Part shown: piece by piece, positions 1 to 10,500 of the stretch | How positions within the stretch are numbered: position 1 is the first letter of the stretch | Layout of the letters: each line of letters starts with the position of its first letter | The notes under the pieces: generated by a model | The model's database searches: none | The model's input: only the letters and a program-made list of their open reading frames with translations | Told to the model about the DNA's origin: nothing | Translations under genes and position numbers: made by a program | From: JBBSDP01 sp038240605 | Lineage (GTDB): Bacteria > Planctomycetota > Phycisphaerae > Tepidisphaerales > Tepidisphaeraceae | Direction of reading: 5' to 3' | NCBI GenBank assembly: GCA_038240605.1 | Contig: JBBSDP010000015.1 | Location: 1-64,000, forward strand | DNA length: 64,000 nucleotides

Positions 1-614
1 GAGGTGATCGGCGCGCGCACCGTCAAGTTGCCGTCGGAGGCGTCGGAAACGACGCTGAGCATGTCCATGATGTTGCTCTGCAGGTCCTTATTGTCTTTCT
101 CGATCCGGTCCTTCAGCTCACCGGTTTCGACCAACGCCTTGCGAGTGTCACTCAAGGTGCGCGAAACGATGCGGCTAATCACGACGCCGACGCCGAGTGC
201 CAGTGCGGTCGCGATCAGCACGATCAGCTTGGCGAGTCTGGCCTGAGAGCTCAACCGCTCCGGGACGAGGCTCATGTCCTTGGAGTGCGAGCTCGACAGG
301 TCCTGAGCGTCGTTCTCCAAGTCGCGAATGCCATCCTTGAACGGGATAATCGCTACGTTCGCCGCCTCCGGGCGCGCGATGTCGCCATTGGAGATGCCCG
401 TCAACACCTTATGATAGCCGCCGTCGTAGGCCGCCAACTGGTCGACCATGTTTTTCACGCCGGCCGCGTCTTTCTTTGTGCGCGCTCCGTTAGAGCGTAA
501 GAGTGAAATAGCGGTTACCGGATACCGCGACGCGTGACGACGCCAAGGGTGGGAATTGAGATGCGCCGTCTGCGCTGAACGACGAGTTGGAAGGAGAAGC
601 AGAAGATCGGCCAT
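1..614 (-). CDS. Methyl-accepting chemotaxis-like receptor, N-terminal part (gene continues off the left edge)
   Basis: Only the first ~204 residues are in the window. Read leftward from the ATG at 614, the product has a soluble helical stretch containing AAYDGGYHKVLTGISNGD (residues ~60-78), one hydrophobic helix at ~126-146 and then a HAMP-like stretch ending in SDASDGNLTVRAPIT at the edge. That order (sensor helices, membrane helix, HAMP) is typical of methyl-accepting chemotaxis proteins, whose signalling domain would lie beyond position 1. The usual first membrane helix is missing: from the alternative ATG at 641 or from 614 the first ~50 residues are arginine-rich and not membrane-like, and an in-frame stop lies at 651-653. 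The 5' end therefore looks truncated or rearranged. A histidine kinase with the same N-terminal layout is the main alternative. Confidence 0.6.
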   Translation of the reverse strand, partial: MADLLLLLPTRRSAQTAHLNSHPWRRHASRYPVTAISLLRSNGARTKKDAAGVKNMVDQLAAYDGGYHKVLTGISNGDIARPEAANVAIIPFKDGIRDLENDAQDLSSSHSKDMSLVPERLSSQARLAKLIVLIATALALGVGVVISRIVSRTLSDTRKALVETGELKDRIEKDNKDLQSNIMDMLSVVSDASDGNLTVRAPIT

Positions 615-714
615 CGCGAGCCGCAAGATGTCACACGGCATGCGCGTGTATCACGGACGCGCTTGAGCCGGCGACGTCTCCGCGAGCGGTACCACGGCGC
701 AGACGGAAGAAGTC

Positions 715-1782
715 CTAATTGGCGCTGGCGTTGAGCAGATTAAACTTATCGTGTTCCGTCATCTTGTCCAGGTCATACTCCGGGATGTGACGGCGATTGG
801 AAAAATACATCATAGTGATCATCAGGACCACGATCGTCGCCGCGACGCCGCTGGAGATCAGTGGATTCTCGCGGATGCGAAAGAGGACGTCCTGAAATGC
901 ATCGTACGCTCGCTGCTGTAGCGGGGGGCGGTCCGGATCGGCCTCGCGCTTGGGCTTGCGAACCTTTCGCTCCTTTTTAGCGTCCTTGGACGGTTCTGAC
1001 TGCCCTTGAGGCGTGCTCCAATAGCTCTGGCCTCCAAATCCCTTCCCGTTGGGTGCCTCAGCCACTGCGGTCGCGGACCCGCCCCCATTCGATTCCGCCG
1101 CGGCCCCCATCTCCAAGGCCTGTAGATCCCGGACGGCGCGAAAGGTCCCGGGAGCGGCGTTGCCGCGCGCCCGCGCGCCATTTCCCGCCGTGGCGAAATC
1201 CGCCACCGCCGGATTGGGCATCTCTTCAAGGAAATTGAAACGCGGCGCCGGCGCCTCGAGCAAGGCCACCTGAACCTCGACGTCCAGCTCTGTCCACTCG
1301 TTCTCTTCGCGTTCCGGGATCACGATCGATTCGTCATCCGGAAGCTCGGGCTCGGCAGCGACCTTGGTCTTGGGCGTGCGGCCCTTGCGGCGCACGTAAT
1401 CCGCCGGGCGCGTGTCCGCGGCGAAGAGCGTGTCGATCATTTCCGTGACCCGCGACCCCTTGCCGTACGGCATCGAGGTCGACAATTCGAGCGTCTCCAG
1501 ATCGCCCGTGTCAAAAATGAAGGCCACGCTCCCCAGCTCCACGACGTCATCGTGGTGCAACTCGCGCCGTTTGATCCGGGTACCCTTGAAAAAAATCCCG
1601 TTCTTGCTTCCGAGGTCAACGACCATCCACCCCTGCGCCGTCTTTTCAAAGCGGCAGTGTTGCCGGGACACGAATACGTCGGGAACGAAGATGTCGCAGT
1701 CGTAGGAACGGCCCAATACCACCTCTTCCGTGAGCTGGTAAGAAGCCTGATGATCGCGGGCAACAAACGTAAGAAAGGCCAT
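715..1782 (-). CDS. FHA-domain protein with a C-terminal membrane anchor
   Basis: 355 residues. Residues ~1-95 form a forkhead-associated domain, with the phosphothreonine-pocket signatures LGRSYDCDI, SRQHCRF and DLGSKNGIFFKG. A long low-complexity acidic and Ala/Gly-rich linker follows (~95-300), then a basic stretch (KKERKVRKPKRE) and one transmembrane helix near residues 318-338 (VAATIVVLMITMMYF), leaving a short polar tail. FHA domains bind phosphothreonine peptides, so the likely role is a membrane-tethered reader of Ser/Thr-kinase signalling with the FHA domain in the cytoplasm. No kinase gene lies next to it. It ends 101 bp upstream of the receptor fragment on the same strand. Confidence 0.85.
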   Translation of the reverse strand: MAFLTFVARDHQASYQLTEEVVLGRSYDCDIFVPDVFVSRQHCRFEKTAQGWMVVDLGSKNGIFFKGTRIKRRELHHDDVVELGSVAFIFDTGDLETLELSTSMPYGKGSRVTEMIDTLFAADTRPADYVRRKGRTPKTKVAAEPELPDDESIVIPEREENEWTELDVEVQVALLEAPAPRFNFLEEMPNPAVADFATAGNGARARGNAAPGTFRAVRDLQALEMGAAAESNGGGSATAVAEAPNGKGFGGQSYWSTPQGQSEPSKDAKKERKVRKPKREADPDRPPLQQRAYDAFQDVLFRIRENPLISSGVAATIVVLMITMMYFSNRRHIPEYDLDKMTEHDKFNLLNASAN

Positions 1783-1897
1783 GACTCTCCGTAAAGATGA
1801 TCAGATGCGTATCTCACGTATTGGCGTTAAGGTTTCGTTAAAGGATTGTGGAGGTTCAGCAAACCCAAAGGCGAAGCCCGCACCGACCGCCTGGGAT

Positions 1898-2296
1898 TCA
1901 AGGCACGCTGCGGTTGCTGCCGCTGGCCGCGTCGAGCGCCTTCTTCTGCTTGTCTTTGTCATTCTCGCCTTTGTCCACCTTCTTGCTCAGCACCTTTCCC
2001 TCCTCACTCACCACGACTTCATAGGTCGTGCCGCCCGATTCCACGTCCAGCTCGTACGACGTCTTCCCATCCGTCGTCTGCTTTTCGGCGTCGGTGATCT
2101 TTCCGCCGGGCATCGCGGCTTCGACCGCTGCCACCACTTTGGCCGGCAGGTCCTTGATGGCAATCTTTTCCTCCTTCTCCGCTTCGTTCAGCACGCACGT
2201 GCCGCTGGGTCCCGGCCGGACGACGCGGCCGAAGCTGCCAGCCGTCCCAGTGAACGCGATGGATAGAGCGACGAAAGAGATGATGCGCGGATTCAT
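1898..2296 (-). CDS. Small exported PepSY-like protein
   Basis: 132 residues. The N-terminus (MNPRIISFVALSIAFTGTAG) is a plausible signal peptide. The middle (about residues 40-105) reads as a PepSY-like repeat: an amphipathic helix (DLPAKVVAAVEAAMPGGKI) followed by beta strands with YELDVESGGTTYEVVVSEEGKVL. PepSY-like proteins of this size are usually periplasmic and may inhibit proteases or bind small ligands; the role here is not known. The C-terminus is strongly charged (KGENDKDKQKK). It is a single gene, read in the same direction as the FHA gene downstream, with a 115-bp gap. Confidence 0.6.
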   Translation of the reverse strand: MNPRIISFVALSIAFTGTAGSFGRVVRPGPSGTCVLNEAEKEEKIAIKDLPAKVVAAVEAAMPGGKITDAEKQTTDGKTSYELDVESGGTTYEVVVSEEGKVLSKKVDKGENDKDKQKKALDAASGSNRSVP

Positions 2297-2487
2297 GTGA
2301 GCTCCTGCGGAAAATGATCACCCCCATTCAGAAAAAACACGATAGCTACCATGCGACCGCAACATGACGGCAGCATGACGAAGCGATCGCGTGTTACGGC
2401 TTGCCTGACCGGGTGGGCGTTGCTGGCAACGGTTGCACTTCGATATCTCGCTCGCCGCCGCCGGCAACGGAGGATCGACTCAGCCTG

Positions 2488-4131
2488 TTAACCGTCGCGA
2501 TCTGTAAGTCCCGGCCCGCCAGCTGCAACGTAGCCGTCGCTCTTTCCCTCGGCGGTGCGGCTCACCCAGAATGCGAAGAGCCTGGCCCGCTTCAGGTGGA
2601 ATCGAAATCGCACCGTTCGCCCGGCCGTCGCTGAGAGTTCGGCCCCCTTCCACATCACGGCCTGCTTCGTCTTGTCCTCCCGCAGGGGCACGCACGCCGA
2701 TGCCGAGAGCCGTTCGATCGGCTCCCCGCGATCATCCAGCGCCTCCGCCGTCAACGTGCCCCCGCTCGCCACGTCAGCGTTGACGAACAGGTGCTTGCCG
2801 AAGAACGAAAGTGGGCGCGTGGTCAAGGATCCGCCGGCCTCGCCACCGTCCATGGAGGCAAAGCCATCGCGGCGCAAGCGCGCCAAGCCGGTGCTTCCGG
2901 CGCTGTCGCGGTGCTTGCCGTCGCCCGGGGAGCCGGCCCGCCCGCTGTAATAGAAATAGAGTTCGTCCCCCACCACCAGGCAGCACCCACCCGCCGACTG
3001 CACGTTTCCCCAGTTCCAATCTTCCTGATGCTCGGAAACATCGAGAAACGCGGAGCGGTCCGGCCGGCTCCAGTGGAAGCCGTCGCGACTGAAGCCGACG
3101 CAGACGTTGTTGGGCTTGGGCCTGCCCGGCGGGAGATTCTTATCCCCGCGCCAGATCGTGAATAGGCCAAGCATCAGGCTCTCGTACGCTACGCAATCCA
3201 GGTTGTAGAGTTGGGGCGCGACGCGCAGGTCATCGCGCGGCGCGTCCAGAGCGTCGGCCCCCAGCCACATCGTCGGCTGATCGATCTTCTCCCAGGCCGG
3301 GCCGCGCACCAGGTCCGGCGTTTCCCAGTATCGGCGTCCCCGCACGCGACCCCAGCCGTCGCGCAAGCTGTAGACCCAGACCCTGCGAAAAGGGTTGTAA
3401 AACGCTGTGGTCCGATCGCCGGTCGAGCCGGTCCGCGCCACACGACCGCCCCAGTGATTCCCATCCGAGGAGAAGTAGACGGATTGGCCGAATTGTTTGT
3501 TCTCACTGTGGCTGCGAAACAGCACGTACCGGCGAGCCGGGTCCGTGGCCGCGCGATCGAGCCAGACGGTGGTCGAATCCCGCGTCGCCGACTGGACGAT
3601 GTTCGTCCCCGCCTGCACGTCGAGCTTCGGCTTGACCCAATGCACCCCGTTGTCGGAATGAGCGAAACAGACCGATCGGCCGTACCCTCCCATGTACCAC
3701 ATCTTGAATTGCTTGTCGGCCGCGTCGTACCAGACGCCATCGCTGAAGACCATCGCCATCCGCCCCCCAAGCTGCTCCCACGGCTTGTCCGGCCGCACGA
3801 TCGGGTTGTCCGCGTACGGCGTCGGCCGGTGAAAGGTGCGCGCCAGGTTCGTCTTCTCGATGAGGAAGTCATCCACGAACAACTGGCGACCCAGATCAAT
3901 GGGAATCACCGCCGGTGGGGATCGCAGGTAAGATGGCGGCTGTGTGGTATCCAGCGTCTCGGTCAGCTTCGGCGGCCAGGGCGATGGCAAGGCGATGCCG
4001 TTGTAAAGCCGTGCCGCCGGCGCGGCGTCTGGCTCTGTCGCCGGTGACGCGGCGACCGTGCGACGCATCATGGGACGCGCATTGGTAGCCAGTGCGGCTG
4101 CGCCCAACGCCAGAAATTCTCTGCGGTGCAT
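2488..4131 (-). CDS. Tat-exported glycosidase-like five-bladed beta-propeller protein
   Basis: 547 residues. The start MHRREFLALGAAALA carries a twin-arginine signal. The mature part opens with a block common in planctomycete proteins (RQLFVDDFLIEK, then FHRPTPYADNPIV), followed by repeated propeller-blade motifs such as KMWYMGGYG, VCFAHSDNGVHWVKP and VGFSRDGFHWSRP. These resemble the GH43/GH32/GH130 clan of glycoside hydrolases and their inactive relatives. The last ~130 residues (from LTTRPLSFFGKHLFVNADV) look like a beta-sandwich. I cannot identify the catalytic carboxylates with confidence, so carbohydrate binding or hydrolysis is inferred from the fold alone. It is divergent from the gene at 4466. 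Confidence 0.65.
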   Translation of the reverse strand: MHRREFLALGAAALATNARPMMRRTVAASPATEPDAAPAARLYNGIALPSPWPPKLTETLDTTQPPSYLRSPPAVIPIDLGRQLFVDDFLIEKTNLARTFHRPTPYADNPIVRPDKPWEQLGGRMAMVFSDGVWYDAADKQFKMWYMGGYGRSVCFAHSDNGVHWVKPKLDVQAGTNIVQSATRDSTTVWLDRAATDPARRYVLFRSHSENKQFGQSVYFSSDGNHWGGRVARTGSTGDRTTAFYNPFRRVWVYSLRDGWGRVRGRRYWETPDLVRGPAWEKIDQPTMWLGADALDAPRDDLRVAPQLYNLDCVAYESLMLGLFTIWRGDKNLPPGRPKPNNVCVGFSRDGFHWSRPDRSAFLDVSEHQEDWNWGNVQSAGGCCLVVGDELYFYYSGRAGSPGDGKHRDSAGSTGLARLRRDGFASMDGGEAGGSLTTRPLSFFGKHLFVNADVASGGTLTAEALDDRGEPIERLSASACVPLREDKTKQAVMWKGAELSATAGRTVRFRFHLKRARLFAFWVSRTAEGKSDGYVAAGGPGLTDRDG

Positions 4132-4465
4132 TAAGGGCTCGCCTCCCGCATGTGCGTGACGTCATTGGAACCGCGCGCAGTCGCGAAGGCCAGCGATGTC
4201 GCGCGCTACAAGGCGAGATTGTTAACTCAAAGGCAACGTGACGCTGGGTGAAGACCGATGTATTCTGGGATATGGGAGCCGACGCCGTCTTCAAGAAGGG
4301 CTGGCGGCAGCACAAGACGAAATGGAACACGGTTGGCAGCAACTTTCCTTACCACTATCTCGGCAGGCGCCAAGACGATGTGCAAACTCGGGCGCGCGTT
4401 CGGTGAGGCGATGATCTCCCCGCGCCAGAGAAAGGATTGACGCGCTACTTACGTCCGAACAAGTC
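4132..4465. other. Divergent intergenic region, no gene seen
   Basis: 334 bp separates two divergently read Tat-exported proteins and must carry promoters for both. I see no clear consensus promoter, no strong hairpin and no convincing small ORF. The sequence between about 4215 and 4290 is noticeably richer in A/T than its surroundings. Confidence 0.5.
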
Positions 4466-6034
4466 ATGGCTACGTCGCGGCGCGAATTCCTCGCAGCAAC
4501 AATGTTTATCGGCGCATCGGGCACGCGTGCGCTCAGCACAGCGACGCCACCGCCCGCCAGCAAGCCTGCGGCGGGTCTGGGGATGTACGTTCACACCCAC
4601 TGGTCTTACAACCGCCCCTACGCCGCTCGCAGTTGGTCCGAGGAAGATTGGCGCGGCTACCTGCTGGGCCTGGGCCGGCTGGGGTTCGACACGGTGATGT
4701 TCTGGCCCCTGCTGGACTCGATGCCGATCGAGCCCACGCCGAGCGACCGGCGTTTCCTGGGCAAGATTTCGCGCGTCATCGATATCGCCCACGACACGTT
4801 CGGCCTGCACTTCGTCGTCGTCGCCTGCCCCAACACAATCGGCAACGACAGGGCGGCAACCTACGCCTACGAAGAGCGTCCCTACTTCGTTTGCGAGCGC
4901 AAGATCGATCCGAAGGACTCGGCGGCCGTGAAGGATTTCCTCACCGCCCGGCGTTGGCAATTCGAGCCGCTCGCCCGCGCCGATTCCCTGGCGATCATCG
5001 ATAGCGACCCGGGCGGATACCCCGACTCAACCGACGACGAATTCGTCTCCCTCTGCGAACAACAGGTGGGCATTTTCCGAAAGTTGAATCCGAAGGCCGG
5101 GTTCGATTACTGGATGCTGATCGGCTGGGAGAATTACAACCGGTTCTGGTCACAGACGAAGGCGCGTCGAGCGGGTGAACCGGCGCCGCAACTTTCGATC
5201 GAGAAGCCGACGTTCATCCATGCCCTGGAGGGGATGCAGCGCACGATCGCGGAACCGTGGAACGTGCTGGCATCGTGGGGCCCGCACCTCGAGGCGACGG
5301 AGCAACTGCATCTCCGCAACAAGCGCATGTATTTCCCATACGGAGTGATCGAGGGCGAGCCAAGCTTCCCGCTCACGAACTTCAATCCTGCCTCGGTGGC
5401 CGGCGGACTTGCCGCCTACCGCCCCTCCGATTTTCCGCGCGGCGTCATGGCCAATGCCCAGGCTCATTGCCTGCAACTCCCCCACACGTACTTGTTTGCC
5501 TGCCGGGCTCGCGGAGTAACGGCCAACCTGAACGACTTCGCCGAGGACCTGCTCCCCGGCGAGGCCGCCGACGTGGTGGCCGCCTGGGAGACGATCGGCG
5601 TGGGCGAACCAGCCGCTCAGCGCGCGAAGGCCACCGCGATCAGAAAGCACATTGGCTACCCCCACCATGGCGGGCGGTGCTCCGGACTCTTGTTCGGCGA
5701 CGCCGACCGGTTCCTGATCGACCTGTCAGACAATTTGGAAATCCGCGCTGACCTGCACGAGGTTCAATCCGCCGTTACAGTCGGGCATGACGCTCGCCGC
5801 GCCTTGCGTTCATTTCTCGAACACTTCCGCCCCTATCAACAGCGCGTAGGCTTTTCGGACGCTTACGGCGGTCCCCTTCGCGTCGCGCTCAATGACCCGC
5901 TCGCAAAACTTCGCGACCCCGCCATCGATCGCGTGCTTGCCCGCGTCGACGAGTGGCGAGACTTGCCGGCCCGCCACGGCATTGTCGCCCCGCTGATGGC
6001 CGCCGTGCAGGCGTATTGTGATCGTCAGCCGTGA
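4466..6034 (+). CDS. Tat-exported protein of unknown function, TIM-barrel-like
   Basis: 522 residues. MATSRREFLAATMFIGASG is a twin-arginine signal. The mature protein begins GLGMYVHTHWSYNRPYAARS and continues with alternating beta strands and helices (LGRLGFDTVMFWPLLDSMP, IDIAHDTFGLHFVVVACPN), as in the TIM-barrel fold of many glycoside hydrolases. It has many Trp and Tyr residues (YWMLIGWENYNRFW), as carbohydrate-binding proteins often do. I do not recognise the family. The neighbourhood (a propeller glycosidase-like protein and DUF1501/PSD genes) suggests a role in polysaccharide use, but this is inference. Confidence 0.6.
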   Translation: MATSRREFLAATMFIGASGTRALSTATPPPASKPAAGLGMYVHTHWSYNRPYAARSWSEEDWRGYLLGLGRLGFDTVMFWPLLDSMPIEPTPSDRRFLGKISRVIDIAHDTFGLHFVVVACPNTIGNDRAATYAYEERPYFVCERKIDPKDSAAVKDFLTARRWQFEPLARADSLAIIDSDPGGYPDSTDDEFVSLCEQQVGIFRKLNPKAGFDYWMLIGWENYNRFWSQTKARRAGEPAPQLSIEKPTFIHALEGMQRTIAEPWNVLASWGPHLEATEQLHLRNKRMYFPYGVIEGEPSFPLTNFNPASVAGGLAAYRPSDFPRGVMANAQAHCLQLPHTYLFACRARGVTANLNDFAEDLLPGEAADVVAAWETIGVGEPAAQRAKATAIRKHIGYPHHGGRCSGLLFGDADRFLIDLSDNLEIRADLHEVQSAVTVGHDARRALRSFLEHFRPYQQRVGFSDAYGGPLRVALNDPLAKLRDPAIDRVLARVDEWRDLPARHGIVAPLMAAVQAYCDRQP

Positions 6035-6060
6035 GTGGAAAGGACGTGCGCTCCAATCCG

Positions 6061-7500
6061 TCACGCGATGACGCCGTGAATAACCTTCCCGTACACGTCG
6101 GTCAGACGGAAGTCCCGGCCGGCGTAACGGTAGGTGAACCTCTCGTGGTCGAACCCGAGTAGATAAAGCATCGTCGCGTGTAGGTCGTGGACGTGGACCG
6201 GCTTCTCGACGGCCTGAAATCCGAAATCGTCCGTGGCGCCGTAAACGCTGCCGCCGCGCACACCGCCCCCGGCGAGCAGGACGGTGAAGCCGTAAGGATT
6301 GTGATCGCGTCCCGTCCCTCCCTCCACCACGGGCGTACGGCCGAACTCGCCTCCAATTAGTACGAGCGTATCCTCGAGCATGCCGCGCTGCTTCAGGTCC
6401 GTGAGCAGCGCCGCGATCGGCTGGTCCGCCTCGCGGGCAAGACGGCTGTGATTGGGACCAATGTTGTCATGACTGTCCCACGGCTGACTGGCGCCATGCC
6501 AGAGCTGCACGTAGCGCACACCGCGCTCCAGCAACCGCCGGGCGATCAGGGCCTGACGCCCGTGAACCGAATCGCCGTACAGCTGGCGAATGTTCTGCGG
6601 CTCACTGGCAAAATCGAACGCCTCCGCTGCCTCCGACTGCATTCGATACGCCAACTCGAAGCTCTGCACCCGCGCCTCGAGTTGGGGATCAGCCCGGCGT
6701 TTTGACTGCTGATGCTCTACGTTCAGCGCATGGAGCAGGTCGAGCTGAGCGTGCTGTCGTTCTCGTGGGATGCGCGGATTGCGGATGTTCTCGATCAACT
6801 TATCGAGCGTCGGTTGCTGGGGATCAACGAACGTCCCCTGGTAGACGCCGGGCAGAAAGCCCGACTGCCAGTTTTCGGCCTCCTTGATCGGGTATCCGCC
6901 GGGCGACATGGCGATGAAGCCGGGGAGGTTCTGGTTCTCGGTGCCGAGGCCGTACGTCACCCAGGCTCCGACGCTGGGGCGCGCCATCTGCTGGTCGCCA
7001 CAGTTCATGAGCATGAGCGATGGCTCGTGATTCGGCACTTCCGCCTTCATCGAGCGGATTACCGCGACATCGTCGATACACTGCGCGAGGCGCGGAAAGA
7101 GGTCGCTCACCTCAATGCCGCTTTGTCCGTACTTCTTGAACTTAAACGGGGACGGAAGTGCGCCGCCGGTCTTGCGCTCGGTGCGAAGCGATCCGCCAGG
7201 CAGAGGCTGGCCGGCAAATTTCTGAAGCGCGGGTTTGGGATCGAACGTGTCAACGTGAGATGGACCGCCGTTGAGGAAAAAATGAACGACGCGCTTTGCC
7301 CGCGGCCGGAATGGCGCCGGCCTGGCGGCCAGCGGGTTCACCATCGAGGCAGTTTCGGCCCCGCGCGCGGCCGCCGTCAGCAGACCCGCATCGCCCAGCA
7401 GTGTGGCGAATGCCATCGATCCCAGCCCCATGCCGCAACGGCTCAGGAGCTCTCGCCGGCTGGGCGACCGAAGCATCTGCTCCCGAAACGGCTCTGACAT
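6061..7500 (-). CDS. DUF1501 protein (sulfatase-like fold), Tat-exported
   Basis: 479 residues from the ATG at 7500. This start was chosen because the upstream extension to 7935 is antisense to the neighbouring gene and is arginine-rich noise. The N-terminus SPSRRELLSRCGMGLGSMA holds a twin-arginine signal. Diagnostic DUF1501 blocks are FFLNGGPSHVDTFDPKP near residue 75, GGEFGRTPVVEGGTGRDHNP near 380 and the C-terminal HATMLYLLGFDH. DUF1501 belongs to the alkaline-phosphatase/sulfatase superfamily and is almost always paired with PSD1-type proteins in planctomycetes; the substrate is unknown. The PSD gene ends 13 bp upstream on the same strand, so the two form an operon. Confidence 0.92.
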   Translation of the reverse strand: MSEPFREQMLRSPSRRELLSRCGMGLGSMAFATLLGDAGLLTAAARGAETASMVNPLAARPAPFRPRAKRVVHFFLNGGPSHVDTFDPKPALQKFAGQPLPGGSLRTERKTGGALPSPFKFKKYGQSGIEVSDLFPRLAQCIDDVAVIRSMKAEVPNHEPSLMLMNCGDQQMARPSVGAWVTYGLGTENQNLPGFIAMSPGGYPIKEAENWQSGFLPGVYQGTFVDPQQPTLDKLIENIRNPRIPRERQHAQLDLLHALNVEHQQSKRRADPQLEARVQSFELAYRMQSEAAEAFDFASEPQNIRQLYGDSVHGRQALIARRLLERGVRYVQLWHGASQPWDSHDNIGPNHSRLAREADQPIAALLTDLKQRGMLEDTLVLIGGEFGRTPVVEGGTGRDHNPYGFTVLLAGGGVRGGSVYGATDDFGFQAVEKPVHVHDLHATMLYLLGFDHERFTYRYAGRDFRLTDVYGKVIHGVIA

Positions 7501-7513
7501 TTCGCGCCTTTCG

Positions 7514-10500
7514 CTAATCGATGAAGTGAAACTCGTTGCTGCACAGCAACACCTGCACGTAAAGTTCCCAGGGATCCAGGGGCCCTGACGCGTCCGTCGG
7601 TGCGCCGGAGAAATCTTTGCGCGCGTCCCATTCGCCGCCGCCCGCGCCGACGAATTTGATCTGTGTCGCCCAGGTAAACATGTCGTTATTGAGGTTGTTG
7701 CGAAAATCGACGACGAAATCGACCGTATCCCCCTGCTTGACCGGCACCGGCGAAAAATTCGCATCAGCCGACTGGTTATGCAGCGTCCAACTGGCCAGCA
7801 ACCCGCCGCGGTTGCAAACGAGCAATGCGCGAATGCCGTCGCCCGCTTCGTACTCGTGCACCACTCGACCGCTGATCGCGATCGCTCCGTCTCGCGGGGC
7901 AGCCCAACGACGTACGACCGCATGCTGGAGGTCATTGCCGGCGTGGCCGCCTTCCGCGGTCAGGCGCGCCCAACCCAACTTCGCATCCGGCCAGTTCGAG
8001 CCCCCCTGCCACGCGTCTCCCGTGAAGTAAGGAAGCTTTTTGAAGCCCGTTACCCGCTGAGCAACGGCGTCGTAAGCGCCATAGCCGTACTGCCAATCGC
8101 CAGCACCGGTCGTCCGGGTGGGCGCGGCGGGCGTTGGAGCCGGCGGCGCTTCGATAAACTGCACGGCTTCGTCCACCTGATGAGAGGTCGGCGGTCGCTG
8201 GTAGATCAGGCGATACAGCTTGTCGATGCGATCGCGCGGCGGAGTGATCCGTTGAACGTCCGGACGATGCGCCAGCGCCCGTGCCCGATCCATGACGAAC
8301 GCGCTGTTCAGGAAAAAGAGTGCCTGTTGCGGGACTGTCGTGCTCGAGCGCTGCGGGATGTGCAGGTCGGGATTGGCAAAGTCGAACGCGCGGAGCACGC
8401 CCGGCAAAAAACGTCGATCGACCAATGCGTATACCGATCGGCGCGTCGAAGCCAGGTCAGAGGGTGCGCCACCCAGTGTGAGGTCCAGCTCGTCCGTTGC
8501 CGCCAGCAGCGAATCGCGCATCGATTCGAAATCCAGCCGTTGGCGGTTGAAACGGAAGAGGAGCCGGTTCTCGGGATCAGCGGCGGTCCGCGCGGCATCG
8601 CGGCCCGGCGCGTCATCATCACTGCTCTGTCGATAGACCGCCGACAACATGATCATGCGATGCAGCGCCTTGACCGACCAGGCGTGCCCCGAGGCGGCTG
8701 GCTCCATGAAGCGCATTGCGAGCCAGTCGAGCAGTTCCGGGTGTGAAGGCGGATCCGCTCGGGTGCCGAAATCGCTGGGCGTGCGGACGATGCCGGCGCC
8801 AAAATGGTGCAGCCAGATGCGGTTGACCATCACCCGCGCGGTGAGCGGATTGTTCCGGTCGGCGATGGCGCGCGCAAGCTCCAGCCGGCCGCTGCCGGAC
8901 GTGAAGGGCTTGCGGTCTTCGCCGAGGACTGCGCGCAGATACCGCCGGGGAACTTCCGCGCCGCGATCCGCGGGATTGCCGCGCTTAAATACGCGGGCGT
9001 TGGACTGGACGGCGCGATCCTGGAGGATCAGCGCGAACTCCGGTGCAGCAGGATCCAAGTCCCATTTCTCGATCTCCGCCTGAAGCTGCTGGAGCTTGAC
9101 ACGCGTCTCCTCGTCGAAGAACCACTCCATGTCAGAGACAGAGCCGGGTGGAATACTCGTCGGCGCGTCCGCTGCATAAAGCACCTGCCGCAACGCCTCC
9201 TGATTCGGGTCGGGGAGCGATTGTGTCGCCGCGGCCTTCAATGCTGTAGCCCAGGCCTGATCCACCTCGGCAAATAGCTTCCCGTAGATCTTCGCCACAT
9301 CGCTCATCGATGTCGGCGCCGCGTCGGCGAACGCTTTGGCGACCACCGGGTTGAGGCGGGCATCGGCTGTCACCTCGTGGATCAACTGCGGTGCTCGTGA
9401 CGCGAACTGATCCGCCGGCACGGCGGCCAGCGCCGTCCACGGGGCGAAGATGGGATCGAACCGCTTGCCGGCCTGGAACAGGTAAGCCTGCCACTGGCGC
9501 ACGATCACCGGATTCAGGTCATCCTTGGCAACGATCGTGTAGAAAATCTCCGTGTGAAGTTTGTCGGCGCGAAGCACGGCCTGGAGATAGTCGCTCGTGC
9601 GCGCCCGCAGACGCGCGCACAGGTCCGCCTTGGCCGAATTGAAGAAGGCGTCCAGTTTCGCTTCGCGCTCTTTCAGGCCCTTCTCATACTCCGCGAACCG
9701 CGGCGAGCGCGACGCGAGCGGCGAATGGATCGGCATCAGCCGCTCGCTCGTGCCGGCGAAGACGCCGTAGAGGGAGTAATAATCTTCTGTCGGGATCGGA
9801 TCGAACTTGTGATCGTGACAGCGGGCGCAGGCAACGGTGAGGGCCTGGGTGGTGCGAACGACGGCGTCGATCCGGTCATCGATGATGTCGTACGTCACGC
9901 CCAGGAAGCGCCGGCCCACCGTCAAGAATCCCATCGCGGCCAGGTCTGAATTGTCATCGGCGTCGTTGGCGCAGGCGTCGGCAGGGAGTTTGTCGGCGGC
10001 GATTTGCCGAAGGAGGAACTGATCGTAGGGAAGATCCTGGTTGAACGCCCGGATCACCCAGTCGCGGTAGGTGTGGGCGTGCACGAAGCGAGTCGCTTCA
10101 CGATCGTAAACATACCCTTTGGTGTCGGAGTATCGCGCCAGGTCCAGCCAGTAGCGCCCCCACCGCTCCCCATATTGCGGCGAGGCGAGGAGCCGGTCCA
10201 CCACCTTCTCGAACCCCGTCGGCGATGCGTCATCCTCGAACGCCCGAACCTGCTCCTGCGTCGGCGGCAGGCCGAGCAGGTCGTACGTCGCCCGCCGAAT
10301 CAGCGTCCGCTTGTCAGCCTCGGGCGATGGCTCAAGGCCAGCGGCCTCGAGCCGGGCGAGAATGAAGCGATCGATGGGTGTGCGCGGCCACGCCTGAAGC
10401 GATACATCAGGAACCGGCGGATCTTGAACCGGCTTCAACGCCCACAGATCACCCCCCACGGCGCGCGACGCCGCGCAGCAGATGAGCACTGTCGAAAGAA

